From Arthrobacter sp. MSA 4-2 (lineage in GTDB: Bacteria; Actinomycetota; Actinomycetes; Actinomycetales; Micrococcaceae), in NCBI RefSeq assembly GCF_016405885.1, contig NZ_JAEKGC010000004.1, positions 186,001 to 250,000 of the forward strand: a DNA stretch of 64,000 nucleotides, in the 5' to 3' direction. Numbering within the stretch: position 1 is the stretch's first letter; every line of letters begins with the position of its first letter. Both the position numbers and the translations under genes were made by a program. The notes under the pieces were generated by a model. That model saw only the letters and a list, made by a program, of their open reading frames with translations, was not told where the DNA came from and did not search any database. Positions 51,101-58,315 of this stretch are shown one piece after another.

Positions 51101-52075
51101 TCCCTGGCCGTCGTCACCGCCAGCCCCCGGCACGCCGCCCGGGTGGGCGAGGCGATCCGCCTGCAGATGGCGAACTTCCCGTGGGCGAACGATTTCTTCG
51201 CCCCCGGCCGGGAGTCCTTCCGGGTGGTCCCCGTCGACCGCGCCGCGGGCCTGGTCCGCGACGACGTCATCTTCTCGCTGGGATTCGGGCGGACGCCGCA
51301 CGGGCGGGCGCTCCACTCCTTCGGTCCGCTGTCCGGCCCGGACGGCCGCCGCAAGTTCGTGATGGCCATGACGCGCGCCCGCCGCAGGCTGCACGTGCTC
51401 TCCTGCTTCCAGCCGGCGGACCTCGACCCCGAGCGGCTGACCGGCGGAGCGGCCGACTTCTACGAGCTGCTCCGCAGCGAACTCGCTCCCTCCTCCGCTC
51501 CGGCCAGGAAGCAGGCCCCGGACAACACGGATCCGCTGGTCGCCGACCTCGTCGACCGGCTGCGGGCCCGCGATGCCGAGGTCAAGGACTCCTACGACGG
51601 CGTCCTCGACATCGTGGCCACCCGGCCCCCGGCAGCAGCGGCCCCGGAGCGCGACTACCCGGTGGCGCCGCTGGCGATCGAGTCGGACGGAACGGCCCGC
51701 TACGGTGCGATGACCGTGCGCGAGCGGAGCCGGCTCCGCCCCCAGCAGCTGGAGCGCATGGGCTGGCGGTACATGCCGCTGTGGACCATCGAGGTCTTCA
51801 CCGACCCGGAGGGCTGCGCCGAACGGGCGGCCCGTGAACTCGGCCTTGACCTGCTCGAAGCGAACGAACCGCCCCGGACCCGAAGGGACGCACTGCGGAT
51901 GAGGAAGAACGAAACCGACGAGGGGCGCGCCCCACGGCCGGCCGCCGCGGTGCCGGGCGCGGAGGAACCGGTGCTGCCCAAGACCGCAGCGGAGGATGAT
52001 CCCCGCGCCTGGGGCGACTCCCGGACTGACAGCGACGAGTGGCTCAAGGAACAGCGCCCGCCGCACTGGAGCTAA
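48176..52075 (+). CDS. Large SF1-helicase-like protein (DUF4011 type) with altered catalytic motifs
   Basis: The 1299-residue protein has an N-terminal domain as in DUF4011 proteins (SIDLTHAHPSGLAQLLAGRRTRLSTLLRD), a RecA-like fold near residue 290, a helical insert, and a second RecA-like part ending with a motif VI-like MAMTRARRRLHVLSCF near 1065. Key residues differ from active helicases: Walker A is PPGTGQTQT (Lys to Gln), motif II is LLLLDGES (DE to DG, near 825) and motif III is FGDTRLAGPTRF (Gln to Leu). It may bind nucleic acid without ATP hydrolysis. The GTG at 48176 has AGAGGA upstream; an ATG at 48125, seven bases after TAGCTT, is an alternative leaderless start. Confidence 0.8.
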   Translation: MPEQDSGDSAEDFLLPWLDQLGPQVSGDTLLHFRPSAGTSIDLTHAHPSGLAQLLAGRRTRLSTLLRDPVQYNAAKSAARALRAKIFELGTERGIDVGHLAAGTASWRTVDDAGRSETLNAPVLLTGMSLTVHPSQDDYELQLTEQARLNPALVRHFGDVQGIHLDAEALPRLAYGTARFDPHPVLERLRHLTDGVRGISVEHRLLVSTFADLADIVEDEAIQPDHPVLSALLSAARDGVYEVSEPEADFSPIDERDPADELLILDADAAQQGVLDLIGAGHSVAVATPPGTGQTQTALNAAALLAGQGRSVLVSAERRGTLNEFVQDLEALNLGSLVLQLNGQVDPQQLKDSVIRAIVRNEKAAAPSVETLHATLVGHRHKLLEHVRSLHNVRSRWNCSPYQAMQSLAALTALDPAPSTTVRLKRSVLDNIADRAELATRLRRAAELGSFSKASTESPWFGAQLLNRKETEHAHALASDLSRDIPLLRAKVLRVAEHSHITLGRTFREWGEQLELLVAVRASLDKFTPDIFDRPVTDLISATAPSSWRRERAIEMSSMTRSRLRRVAKEYVRPGVHIADLHSSLVDVQDQRTLWTRYAKTERHPSVPTGLAEINSFYKGVQGRLEELSRILRAAQGTPDLPSCELDDLEKRLAALAADRETLEALPERTLLLDEMREHGLGELLEDLAAREVSEDRVADELELAWWQSALEAMISGDDYLAMSDGSSLRRLEAEFRLADTAHVSSGAARLRWRLAERWNTAIAAHPADAERLRSHLREDTLTLESFSALHPDLTTALLPVWAVSPLMAPMILPDGAAFDSLLLLDGESVSLQSAVPVIARAGQTAVFGDTRLAGPTRFSIEIQSPERPRTETDPLPSAYEELRAVLPERSLTVVYRGVDRALGSYLSAAFYEDRLTRLPQASEVSGAGRGLVVEYLPDGTGMPSSDHEGVESVSAEVNRVVDLVFEHIRHRPSFSLAVVTASPRHAARVGEAIRLQMANFPWANDFFAPGRESFRVVPVDRAAGLVRDDVIFSLGFGRTPHGRALHSFGPLSGPDGRRKFVMAMTRARRRLHVLSCFQPADLDPERLTGGAADFYELLRSELAPSSAPARKQAPDNTDPLVADLVDRLRARDAEVKDSYDGVLDIVATRPPAAAAPERDYPVAPLAIESDGTARYGAMTVRERSRLRPQQLERMGWRYMPLWTIEVFTDPEGCAERAARELGLDLLEANEPPRTRRDALRMRKNETDEGRAPRPAAAVPGAEEPVLPKTAAEDDPRAWGDSRTDSDEWLKEQRPPHWS

Positions 52076-52110
52076 CCTGCATGGGAGCTGACCCGCACTG
52101 GAGCTGGACC
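52063..52110. repeat. 16-bp tandem repeat spanning the stop of the helicase-like gene
   Basis: Three copies of a GCACTGGAGCTGACCC-like unit run at 52063-52078, 52079-52094 and 52095-52110. The TAA stop (52073-52075) lies inside the first copy. Confidence 0.85.
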
Positions 52111-52189
52111 GGCACGCGGGCCCGGAGACACCGGGGTTGCCCGACTCGGCAGGCCCGGCGCGCCGGGGGCACCCGGCGCCGGCCCTGAC

Positions 52190-52870
52190 TCAGCGTCCGG
52201 CGGTCAGGACCAGATGGACCTGACCCGCGGTTGAGGACCCTGCAAGGGCGGCGGCATCCTCCGGCGAGGCGGCCACGACCACCAGCCCCGCCTCGGCGGG
52301 GGAGGCGGACCAGGCCGACGACGGATCCTCTCCGGGCGGTGAGCTCCACAGCACCGCGAGGTTCCGGGCGATCACTTCGGAGGCGGCGGCCGTCTCGTAG
52401 CCATTGCCGGTGCTCACCACGACGTCGACCCGCTGGCCCGCCCCCACGAGCCGGACGGTTGCGGGGTCGGCCGGGCGAAGCGGCACCGCGACGGTGCCGG
52501 GGGCGGTTCCGATGAGCAGCCCGGGGCCGACGAGCCGGGTATCTGTGACGATGTCCCCGCGCCGCAGGGGTCCAGCGAGCCGTTGCCCGAGGAGGTCCTC
52601 CCGCCGCGTCTGCGCCCCCGGCGGAACGGCGGCTGAGGGAAGGGCCAGGATCTCCAGGTCCGGTGCAGCCAGGACCGTGCCCGCCGCGAGGTCGGAAGCC
52701 GCAGCGATCACCGGGGTGCCGGGTTCGCCGCGGGGCAGGAACGCCTCGACGCAGGTGCCGGCCGCCGCGCACAGCAGCACCGCGGCCAGCAGCCGGCGGT
52801 GCCGGAGCAGGGCCCTGCGCATCCGGGGGAGGCGAAGCGTCCCGCCCGGCCGGGGCTGCGTCGAAAACAT
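52190..52870 (-). CDS. SAF domain protein, CpaB-like
   Basis: The ATG at 52870 (AGGG eight bases upstream) gives 226 residues. After a basic start comes one membrane span (LLAAVLLCAAAGTCVEAFL) and a SAF domain (TPVIAAASDLAAGTVLAAPDLEILALPSAAVPPGAQ), as in CpaB/RcpC of Flp/Tad pili. No other pilus gene is near, so it may be a stand-alone envelope protein. Confidence 0.8.
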   Translation of the reverse strand: MFSTQPRPGGTLRLPRMRRALLRHRRLLAAVLLCAAAGTCVEAFLPRGEPGTPVIAAASDLAAGTVLAAPDLEILALPSAAVPPGAQTRREDLLGQRLAGPLRRGDIVTDTRLVGPGLLIGTAPGTVAVPLRPADPATVRLVGAGQRVDVVVSTGNGYETAAASEVIARNLAVLWSSPPGEDPSSAWSASPAEAGLVVVAASPEDAAALAGSSTAGQVHLVLTAGR

Positions 52871-52949
52871 GAAGACCACCCTAGGGGCGGCGGCTTATGC
52901 CGCCGGCCCCGGGTGGCCTATGTGGAAAAGCGCGGGATCGGCCTGGGGG

Positions 52950-53267
52950 TCAGGAAGCGGCCTTGCCCGCCGCGGGCGCCGCGGCCGCTGCTCCGGAGTC
53001 GGCCTTCTTGGCCGGTGCCTTTGCCGCAGCCGGTGCCGGCTTCGCGTCGGAAGCGGCCGGCGTTGCCTTCGGCTCCGCGGAGGAGCGGGTGTCGCGGGAA
53101 TCGTTGCGGTAGAACCCGGAGCCCTTGAAGACGACGCCCACGCTGTTGAACTTCTTGCGCAGCACACCCGAGCAGACGGGGCAGGCGGTGAGCGACTCCT
53201 CGGAAAAAGCCTGCTGGATGTCGAAGGCATGGCCGCAATCCTTGCAGGCGTACGCGTAGGTAGGCAA
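52950..53267 (-). CDS. FmdB-type zinc ribbon protein, likely Ruc-like redox-regulated chaperone
   Basis: The 105-residue protein has an N-terminal zinc ribbon with Cys8, Cys11, Cys29 and Cys32 (CKDCG, CPVCSG) and a disordered Ala/Pro/Lys tail. It matches Mycobacterium tuberculosis Rv0991c (Ruc), a chaperone that becomes active when its zinc cysteines are oxidised; there too the neighbour is the 5-FTHF cyclo-ligase gene, and expression is under HrcA. A CIRCE element lies 52-78 bases upstream here. TTG start with AGGAGAG before it. Confidence 0.85.
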   Translation of the reverse strand: MPTYAYACKDCGHAFDIQQAFSEESLTACPVCSGVLRKKFNSVGVVFKGSGFYRNDSRDTRSSAEPKATPAASDAKPAPAAAKAPAKKADSGAAAAAPAAGKAAS

Positions 53268-53318
53268 AGGTCTCTCCTGGAATTCGACTTCTCATGGGGC
53301 GCGCCACGCCGAGGCGGA

Positions 53319-53345
53319 TTGGCACTCTAGGGCGGCGAGTGCTAA
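53319..53345. promoter_or_regulatory. CIRCE element (HrcA operator) upstream of the FmdB gene
   Basis: TTGGCACTC, nine bases, then GAGTGCTAA; the consensus is TTAGCACTC-N9-GAGTGCTAA, so only one base differs. It lies between the cyclo-ligase stop codon and the FmdB start. Confidence 0.88.
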
Positions 53346-53347
53346 GT

Positions 53348-53992
53348 CTACACTGATGCCGGGGCTGCTCCGAATCCGTGGTATGCGCCCGGGGTGAACA
53401 CGCCGTGCAGCGGCACGTCGTGAAGCTCGACCGGGAAGCTGCCGGCGGCGACGAACTCGTCGGGGTACACCATGCCCGCGGTGGGCACGGTGGGGCGCTC
53501 GATCGAGAGTTCGGCCAGGAACCGGTCGTAGTAGCCCCCGCCCTGGCCGAGCCGGTAGCCCGAGGCGTCCACGGCGAGGCCCGGCACCAGGACCAGGTCG
53601 AGGGCGGCCAGCCGGCCCAGGGGAGTACGGGTACCCTCCGGTTCCATCACCGGTGCCCGGGGCGACTTCACCAGCGGGACCCCCGGCCACCACGGGCACC
53701 AGGAGAGCCGGTAGTCGGGCTCGCAGATGGGCACGATCACCGTGGAGCCCAGATCGGTCAGGGTATGCAGCAGTTCCTCGGTGGCCGGCTCCGGCGGCAC
53801 CCCCAGGTAGGCCGCAATCACGGGGGGTTTCTCCGCGCGGTTCCTCCCGGTCAGCCGGGGCAGCTCCTCGAGCACCGCCTCGGCGAGCCGCCGCGACAAG
53901 GCCTCCCGGGCCTCCGGGGTCCGGTGCCGGCGCCGGGCGCGCAGGTCGGCCCTCGCCTGGATTTTGGAGGGTACCGCCGGGTCGATATTCAT
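53348..53992 (-). CDS. 5-formyltetrahydrofolate cyclo-ligase
   Basis: The enzyme turns 5-formyl-THF into 5,10-methenyl-THF using ATP. The ATG at 53992 gives 214 residues with the conserved RRHRTPEAREALSRRLAEAV start, VLVPGLAVDASGYRLGQGGGYYDRFLA and TAGMVYPDEFV. The open frame extends upstream into the galU side but does not match the family. It is divergent from galU, as in mycobacteria. Confidence 0.92.
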   Translation of the reverse strand: MNIDPAVPSKIQARADLRARRRHRTPEAREALSRRLAEAVLEELPRLTGRNRAEKPPVIAAYLGVPPEPATEELLHTLTDLGSTVIVPICEPDYRLSWCPWWPGVPLVKSPRAPVMEPEGTRTPLGRLAALDLVLVPGLAVDASGYRLGQGGGYYDRFLAELSIERPTVPTAGMVYPDEFVAAGSFPVELHDVPLHGVFTPGAYHGFGAAPASV

Positions 53993-54035
53993 GCACCTAT
54001 TGTGCACAGCTCCCAGTATGCCCCTGCAGGTTATG

Positions 54036-54041
54036 TAGTGT
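54036..54041 (+). promoter_or_regulatory. -10 box TAGTGT of galU
   Basis: Lies six bases before the galU ATG, predicting a leaderless mRNA. Confidence 0.45.
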
Positions 54042-54047
54042 GGTCCC

Positions 54048-54950
54048 ATGACTTTGCGACCAAAAGTGAACAAGGCCGTCATTCCCGCCGCCGGCCTGGG
54101 AACTCGTTTCCTGCCGGCAACCAAGGCGATGCCCAAGGAAATGCTTCCTGTGGTGGACAAGCCCGCCATTCAGTACGTTGTGCAGGAGGCAGTCGACGCC
54201 GGGCTCCATGACGTCCTGATGATCACCGGGCGTAATAAGCGGGCGCTTGAGGACCACTTCGACCGGGTCCCCTTCATCGAGCAGACCCTCCTCGAGAAGG
54301 GCGACCTTGAGAAGCTCGCGGCGGTCCGCCTGCCCTCGGAGCTCTGCGACATCCACTACCTGCGCCAGGGCGATCCGAAGGGACTCGGGCACGCGGTCCT
54401 GCGCGCCAAGCAGCATGTGGGCAGCGAGCCGTTCGCGGTGCTGCTCGGCGACGACCTCATCGATGAGCGCGACCCCCTGCTCGAGACCATGATCGAGATC
54501 CAGCAGAAGACCGGAGGGTCCGTGATTGCCCTGATCGAGGTCGATCCGGCGCAGATCAGCTCCTATGGTGCCGCGGACATTTCCGCCATCGAGGGCGAGG
54601 ACTATGTCCGCGTGAACAAGCTCGTCGAGAAGCCGCCCGTGGAAGAGGCGCCGTCGAACCTCGCCGTCATCGGCCGGTATGTGCTCCACCCCCGCGTCTT
54701 CGACGTCCTCGAGACGACCCAGCCCGGCCGCGGCGGCGAAATCCAGCTCACGGATGCGCTGCAGACCCTTGCCGCGTCCGACGGCGAGGGATCCGGGGTC
54801 TACGGGGTGGTCTTCCGCGGCCGCCGGTACGACACCGGGGACAAGCTGAGCTACCTCAAGGCCGTTGTCACCCTGGCTGCCGAGCGCGACGACCTTGGCC
54901 CGGACCTGCGCGTCTGGCTGAAGAACTTCAGCCAGGACATGACGGGCTAG
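54048..54950 (+). CDS. galU: UTP-glucose-1-phosphate uridylyltransferase
   Basis: GalU makes UDP-glucose for cell-envelope and storage sugars. The 300-residue protein has the nucleotide-binding start AAGLGTRFLPATKAMPKEMLPVVDKPAIQYVV and LLGDDLIDERDPLLETM. It is followed after seven bases by the rimJ-like gene. In related actinobacteria a moeA/glp gene usually lies between them, but not here. Confidence 0.96.
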   Translation: MTLRPKVNKAVIPAAGLGTRFLPATKAMPKEMLPVVDKPAIQYVVQEAVDAGLHDVLMITGRNKRALEDHFDRVPFIEQTLLEKGDLEKLAAVRLPSELCDIHYLRQGDPKGLGHAVLRAKQHVGSEPFAVLLGDDLIDERDPLLETMIEIQQKTGGSVIALIEVDPAQISSYGAADISAIEGEDYVRVNKLVEKPPVEEAPSNLAVIGRYVLHPRVFDVLETTQPGRGGEIQLTDALQTLAASDGEGSGVYGVVFRGRRYDTGDKLSYLKAVVTLAAERDDLGPDLRVWLKNFSQDMTG

Positions 54951-54957
54951 CCGTTCG

Positions 54958-55584
54958 GTGTGGACGGAACGTGGCTGGCCGGTCTCCCTCAGCAGCGGGA
55001 ATCTGACCCTCAGGCCCATCCGACACGCGGACCGGCGCGAGTGGACGGCCGTCCGGCGGCACAATGCCACCTGGCTTGCGCCCTGGGAGGCGACGAATCC
55101 GGAACCCGGGGGTTACCTTCCGGACTACCACGAGATGGTGCGGGGGCTCAAGCGGCAGGCCCGCGCGGGCACCGGGCTTCCGTTCGTCATCACCGAGCGC
55201 ACCGGTGAGGGCGGCCGGGCGCCGCTGGTGGGCCAGCTGACGGTCTCAAGCATCATCTGGGGATCAGCAATGACGGCGACCCTGGGCTACTGGGTCGATT
55301 CCCGTCGGGCCGGCCGGGGGATCGCCCCGACGGCGGTGGCGCTCGCCACCGATTACTGCTTCAGCACCCTGGGCCTGCACCGGATGGAAATCAACATCCG
55401 GCCCGAGAACAGGGCCAGCCTGCGCGTCGTGGAGAAGCTGGGCTTCCGTGATGAAGGACTGCGCCCGCGGTACCTCCACATCGCCGGACAGTGGGCCGAT
55501 CACCGGAGCTTCGCCCTCACCGTCGAGGAGGTGCCTGAGGGGCTGCTTGAGCCGTGGCTTGCCCGGCAGCGGGCAGGTGGATAA
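54958..55584 (+). CDS. GNAT N-acetyltransferase, RimJ/RimL type
   Basis: The 208-residue protein has the GNAT fold with LTLRPIRHADRREWTAVRRHNATWLAPWEATNP at the start, the acetyl-CoA site TLGYWVDSRRAGRGIAPTAVALATDYCF, and HRMEINIRPENRASLRVVEKLGFRDEGLRPRYLHIAGQWADH, all typical of RimJ. The E. coli relative acetylates the N-terminus of ribosomal protein S5; the target here is unknown. GTG start. Confidence 0.88.
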   Translation: MWTERGWPVSLSSGNLTLRPIRHADRREWTAVRRHNATWLAPWEATNPEPGGYLPDYHEMVRGLKRQARAGTGLPFVITERTGEGGRAPLVGQLTVSSIIWGSAMTATLGYWVDSRRAGRGIAPTAVALATDYCFSTLGLHRMEINIRPENRASLRVVEKLGFRDEGLRPRYLHIAGQWADHRSFALTVEEVPEGLLEPWLARQRAGG

Positions 55585-55681
55585 GCCAGCGCCCGGCACG
55601 GTCTGCGGACCGGTCGATCGAACGCCGCGGTGGGCTCCGACACACCCGCCCGGAATGCACCGCGGGGGCCCCTGTTTCTCC

Positions 55682-55687
55682 TACGTT
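55682..55687 (+). promoter_or_regulatory. -10 box TACGTT of the SepX/GlpR gene
   Basis: Lies six bases before the GTG start, predicting a leaderless mRNA. It overlaps a small dyad (ACGTT-TAG-AACGT). Confidence 0.4.
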
Positions 55688-55693
55688 TAGAAC

Positions 55694-56683
55694 GTGGACT
55701 TCTCCCTGAACAGCTCGGTGGTACTGGCGGCGATCGTCGGTCTCTGGCTGGTGTGGGTGGTCCCGTTTTTCCTCCGCCGGAGCGGCCCCGTGCCGGCCCC
55801 GGCGGCGGCATCCACACCGACTGCAGGGGAACATCCTCCCCAGGGGAGCATCATGGAGAAAACGGCCAACGCCGCCGCCGGCAGCGCATCCGCAGACCGG
55901 ACCGGTTCGTCCGCCGTTCCCGGCCGCCGGCCGGCGCTGAAGATCCGCCGCGGGCGGGCCGCGGTCGCCCTGGTCGGAGCCGCCGCACTCCCGGCAGCCC
56001 TCGTGACGCTGGTCCTCGCGGTCGTTTCCGTCGTGTCCTTCTGGTGGCCCGTGGCCGCCGTCCTTGTCGTCGCCGGGGCCGTCGCCACGCTGCGCACCCT
56101 GGCGGTACGCGACCGGCGGGCCCGGGTGAATGCCGCCTTCGCTGCCGCCATGTCCTCCCGCCCGCTGCACCAGGCCCCGCCCTCGACCGGTGACGCCGCC
56201 CTGCCGGGCAACGCCACACCGGAAGCCGGTGGCAAACCCGCCCAGGCCCGCCCGACCACCGTCTTCGACGCCGAGAAGCCCGCCGGTGCGGTTGAGGCGT
56301 CCGCGGATGCCGCCGAGGCGTCCGCCGGAACCCCGGAGGCACCCGCGGCCCGCCTGACCGCGGCCGACCTCAAGGCAGCCGCCCTGGCCGTCGCCGCAGC
56401 AGGCGCGCAGGAGGCCGGCGCACCCGCGGCAACGACGCAGGCTCCGGTGCCCGGCACCGACCCGTGGGAGCCTGTCGAGGTGCCCCTGCCCACCTATGTC
56501 GCGGCCGAAAAGGCGCAGCGCTCGGCGCCGGCACCCCTGGAGCTGCCTGCGGAGCCGAAGCCGACCATCCGGACCCCGATCAAGAACACGGCCGCCAAGG
56601 CGGCTCCGAAGGGGACCACGGCGCAGGCTCCGGCCGGAACCCGCCTCAACCTCGACGACGTCCTTCAGCGCCGCCGCGCCTGA
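55694..56683 (+). CDS. Divisome-associated membrane protein SepX/GlpR
   Basis: The 329-residue protein has one N-terminal span (SVVLAAIVGLWLVWVVPFFLRR), then two close spans (AAVALVGAAALPAALVTLVLAVVSVVSFWW and VAAVLVVAGAVATLRTLAV), then a long Ala/Pro disordered tail that ends in LNLDDVLQRRRA. This layout, and its place after galU and rimJ, match SepX of Streptomyces and GlpR of corynebacteria and mycobacteria, which act at the division site. GlpR binds the MoeA-like protein Glp, whose gene is missing at this locus. Confidence 0.78.
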   Translation: MDFSLNSSVVLAAIVGLWLVWVVPFFLRRSGPVPAPAAASTPTAGEHPPQGSIMEKTANAAAGSASADRTGSSAVPGRRPALKIRRGRAAVALVGAAALPAALVTLVLAVVSVVSFWWPVAAVLVVAGAVATLRTLAVRDRRARVNAAFAAAMSSRPLHQAPPSTGDAALPGNATPEAGGKPAQARPTTVFDAEKPAGAVEASADAAEASAGTPEAPAARLTAADLKAAALAVAAAGAQEAGAPAATTQAPVPGTDPWEPVEVPLPTYVAAEKAQRSAPAPLELPAEPKPTIRTPIKNTAAKAAPKGTTAQAPAGTRLNLDDVLQRRRA

Positions 56684-56706
56684 CCGTTCCCGCGGCCGCG
56701 CCTGAC
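56673..56706. repeat. 22-bp duplication at the SepX/GlpR stop
   Basis: GCCGCGCCTGAC, which contains the TGA stop, occurs at 56673-56684 and again at 56695-56706. The bases between copies are less well conserved. Confidence 0.45.
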
Positions 56707-56764
56707 GGGCCCGATGTCCTCCTCGGACGGGCCAGCGGCCCCGCCGGCGCCGCCGTGCGCGCGG

Positions 56765-57634
56765 CTAGGGCCGAGCCAGCACCGAGGTGATCATCGTGAG
56801 CACGGGCGTGCCGTCCACCTCTTCCAAGGCGAGGGACGCCCGCACGCTGGCGAATCCGGCGAGCGATTCGGCGTGTGTGCCGCCGCAGGGGATGTGCACG
56901 GAGCCCTCCGGCAGGTCGCACTCCCAGTACCGGCGGTCCGTGAGCCGCTCTCCATCGCGTGCGATCCGGATGGCCCCGTCCGATGCCACCCATTCGGAGA
57001 GGGTTTCGTTCAGGGCTGCTTCGACCGGCGCCGGATCGAATCCTTCGGTGATGAAGCCCTTGCGCCGCAGGGAGCGTCCCAGCCGGTAGACGTCCACCGA
57101 GCCGTACTCGGTGATCGTTGAGGTCTCGATCGCCACCGCATCGAAGTTCGACGTGCCGAGGGCGTCGGCCGGGACCTCCTTCTTCCACCGGTCGGCCAGC
57201 GCCCGGTTCAGGGCGAGCGAGGCGAGATGGCACCCCGTGTGCCCGGCTGAGAGGGCCTGCCGGTGCCCTCCGTCCACCCGCACCACCGCGCGTTCACCTT
57301 CGGCCGGCGGCGGTCCCTGGATCAGGTGCGCCACCACGAAGGCCCAGCCCTCCGCGCCCTTGCGCACGGGGACATCCGCTCCGAGGAACAGCTCCGTGCC
57401 ATCCGTGGCGCCGACCACGCAGTCCGTGATGGGCAGGCTGGACCCGCCCACCTCCAGGACCGCCCGGTCCGGACCCTGATCGGGCCACGCCGCGTCGACC
57501 GGGTGGCAGGCCGTCGCGTCGAGCAGCACGGCCACGGACCCGTCGGCCCGCTCCTCGACGTGCAGGACTGTGGATTCCGAGGTCAGGGCCCCGGCGGGGT
57601 AGCTGACGGCCGTGTCGGAGGATGGCAGGCTCAT
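56765..57634 (-). CDS. Alanyl-tRNA editing protein, AlaX-like
   Basis: These trans-editing enzymes remove wrongly attached serine or glycine from tRNA-Ala. The ATG at 57634 (GAAGGA upstream) gives 289 residues with the zinc motifs HxxxH (SAGHTGCHLASLALNRAL) and CxxxH (HIPCGGTHAESL), and an N-terminal beta-barrel part, so it is the longer AlaX form. The frame upstream overlaps the Lrp gene and is not used. Confidence 0.85.
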   Translation of the reverse strand: MSLPSSDTAVSYPAGALTSESTVLHVEERADGSVAVLLDATACHPVDAAWPDQGPDRAVLEVGGSSLPITDCVVGATDGTELFLGADVPVRKGAEGWAFVVAHLIQGPPPAEGERAVVRVDGGHRQALSAGHTGCHLASLALNRALADRWKKEVPADALGTSNFDAVAIETSTITEYGSVDVYRLGRSLRRKGFITEGFDPAPVEAALNETLSEWVASDGAIRIARDGERLTDRRYWECDLPEGSVHIPCGGTHAESLAGFASVRASLALEEVDGTPVLTMITSVLARP

Positions 57635-57680
57635 TGGTTCCTTCGGGGGTAGTGACGCTGTGGTCGTGGTGGATGCGGGC

Positions 57681-58163
57681 TCAGGCGCTGCCGGAAGCGT
57701 CGGTGAGCCGCTGCAGGAGCGGCTCGGTCCGGTAGGGAATGTGCTCGTGCAGGGCCAGGACCGTCTCGGTGCGGATAACGCCCTTGATCCGCAGGATCGA
57801 GCGGAGACCCGACTGCAGGTGGTGGGTGTCGGTGGCCGCGACCCTGCACCAGACGTCGCCACGGCCGGAGATCTCGTGGACTTCAAGGACCTGGCTGAGC
57901 TTGCGCAGCGCCGCAATGACGCCGTCGAGTTCGCGGTGGGACACCTCGATGGTTACGAAGGCCACCACATCGTAGCCAAGGGCCTCGAGGTCCAGCTCTC
58001 GCCCGCTGGCCCGCAGGGTGCCGGCCCGCAGGAGCCGCCGGATGCGGGTCTGCGCCGTGTTGCGGGCGATGCCGAGGGTTTCGCTGAGCTCGCTGATCTG
58101 CGCCCGCGGGTCCCGGACCAGTTCAAGCAGCAGCCGCAGGTCCAGGGCATCAAGTTTGCTCAT
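57681..58163 (-). CDS. Lrp/AsnC family regulator
   Basis: The 160-residue protein has an AsnC-type HTH (KLDALDLRLLLELVRDPRAQISELSETLGIARNTAQTRIRRLLRAG) and the effector-binding RAM domain (VVAFVTIEVSHRELDGVIAALRKLSQVLEVHEISGRGDVWCRVAATDTHHL). It is divergent from an MFS exporter gene, so it probably controls that gene and itself. A 23-bp dyad in the gap is a candidate operator. ATG at 58163 chosen over GTG at 58172 for its better ribosome-binding site spacing. Confidence 0.9.
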   Translation of the reverse strand: MSKLDALDLRLLLELVRDPRAQISELSETLGIARNTAQTRIRRLLRAGTLRASGRELDLEALGYDVVAFVTIEVSHRELDGVIAALRKLSQVLEVHEISGRGDVWCRVAATDTHHLQSGLRSILRIKGVIRTETVLALHEHIPYRTEPLLQRLTDASGSA

Positions 58164-58240
58164 GAAGCTCACTTCCCATCAACTTTGGCCGCCTGTGTTG
58201 CGGCTTTTGCTCAACTTGCCTGGCTGTACTGTCTCTAAAG

Positions 58241-58263
58241 CTCCAAAATAGCCCATTCTGGAG
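58241..58263. promoter_or_regulatory. 23-bp dyad, candidate Lrp operator
   Basis: CTCCA and TGGAG form the outer arms; 18 of 23 positions match under two-fold symmetry. It sits between the divergent Lrp and MFS genes, 53 bases before the MFS start. Confidence 0.5.
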
Positions 58264-58315
58264 ACTGCCGCGCCACCGGGTGCCGCAAGGGTTTGGGAAA
58301 AGGAACGGGAAGTAC

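Noticed and set aside
49859..52066. 735-codon minus-strand frame inside the helicase-like gene
   Set aside because: Antisense shadow with biased composition and no recognisable domain; the plus-strand gene covers it fully.
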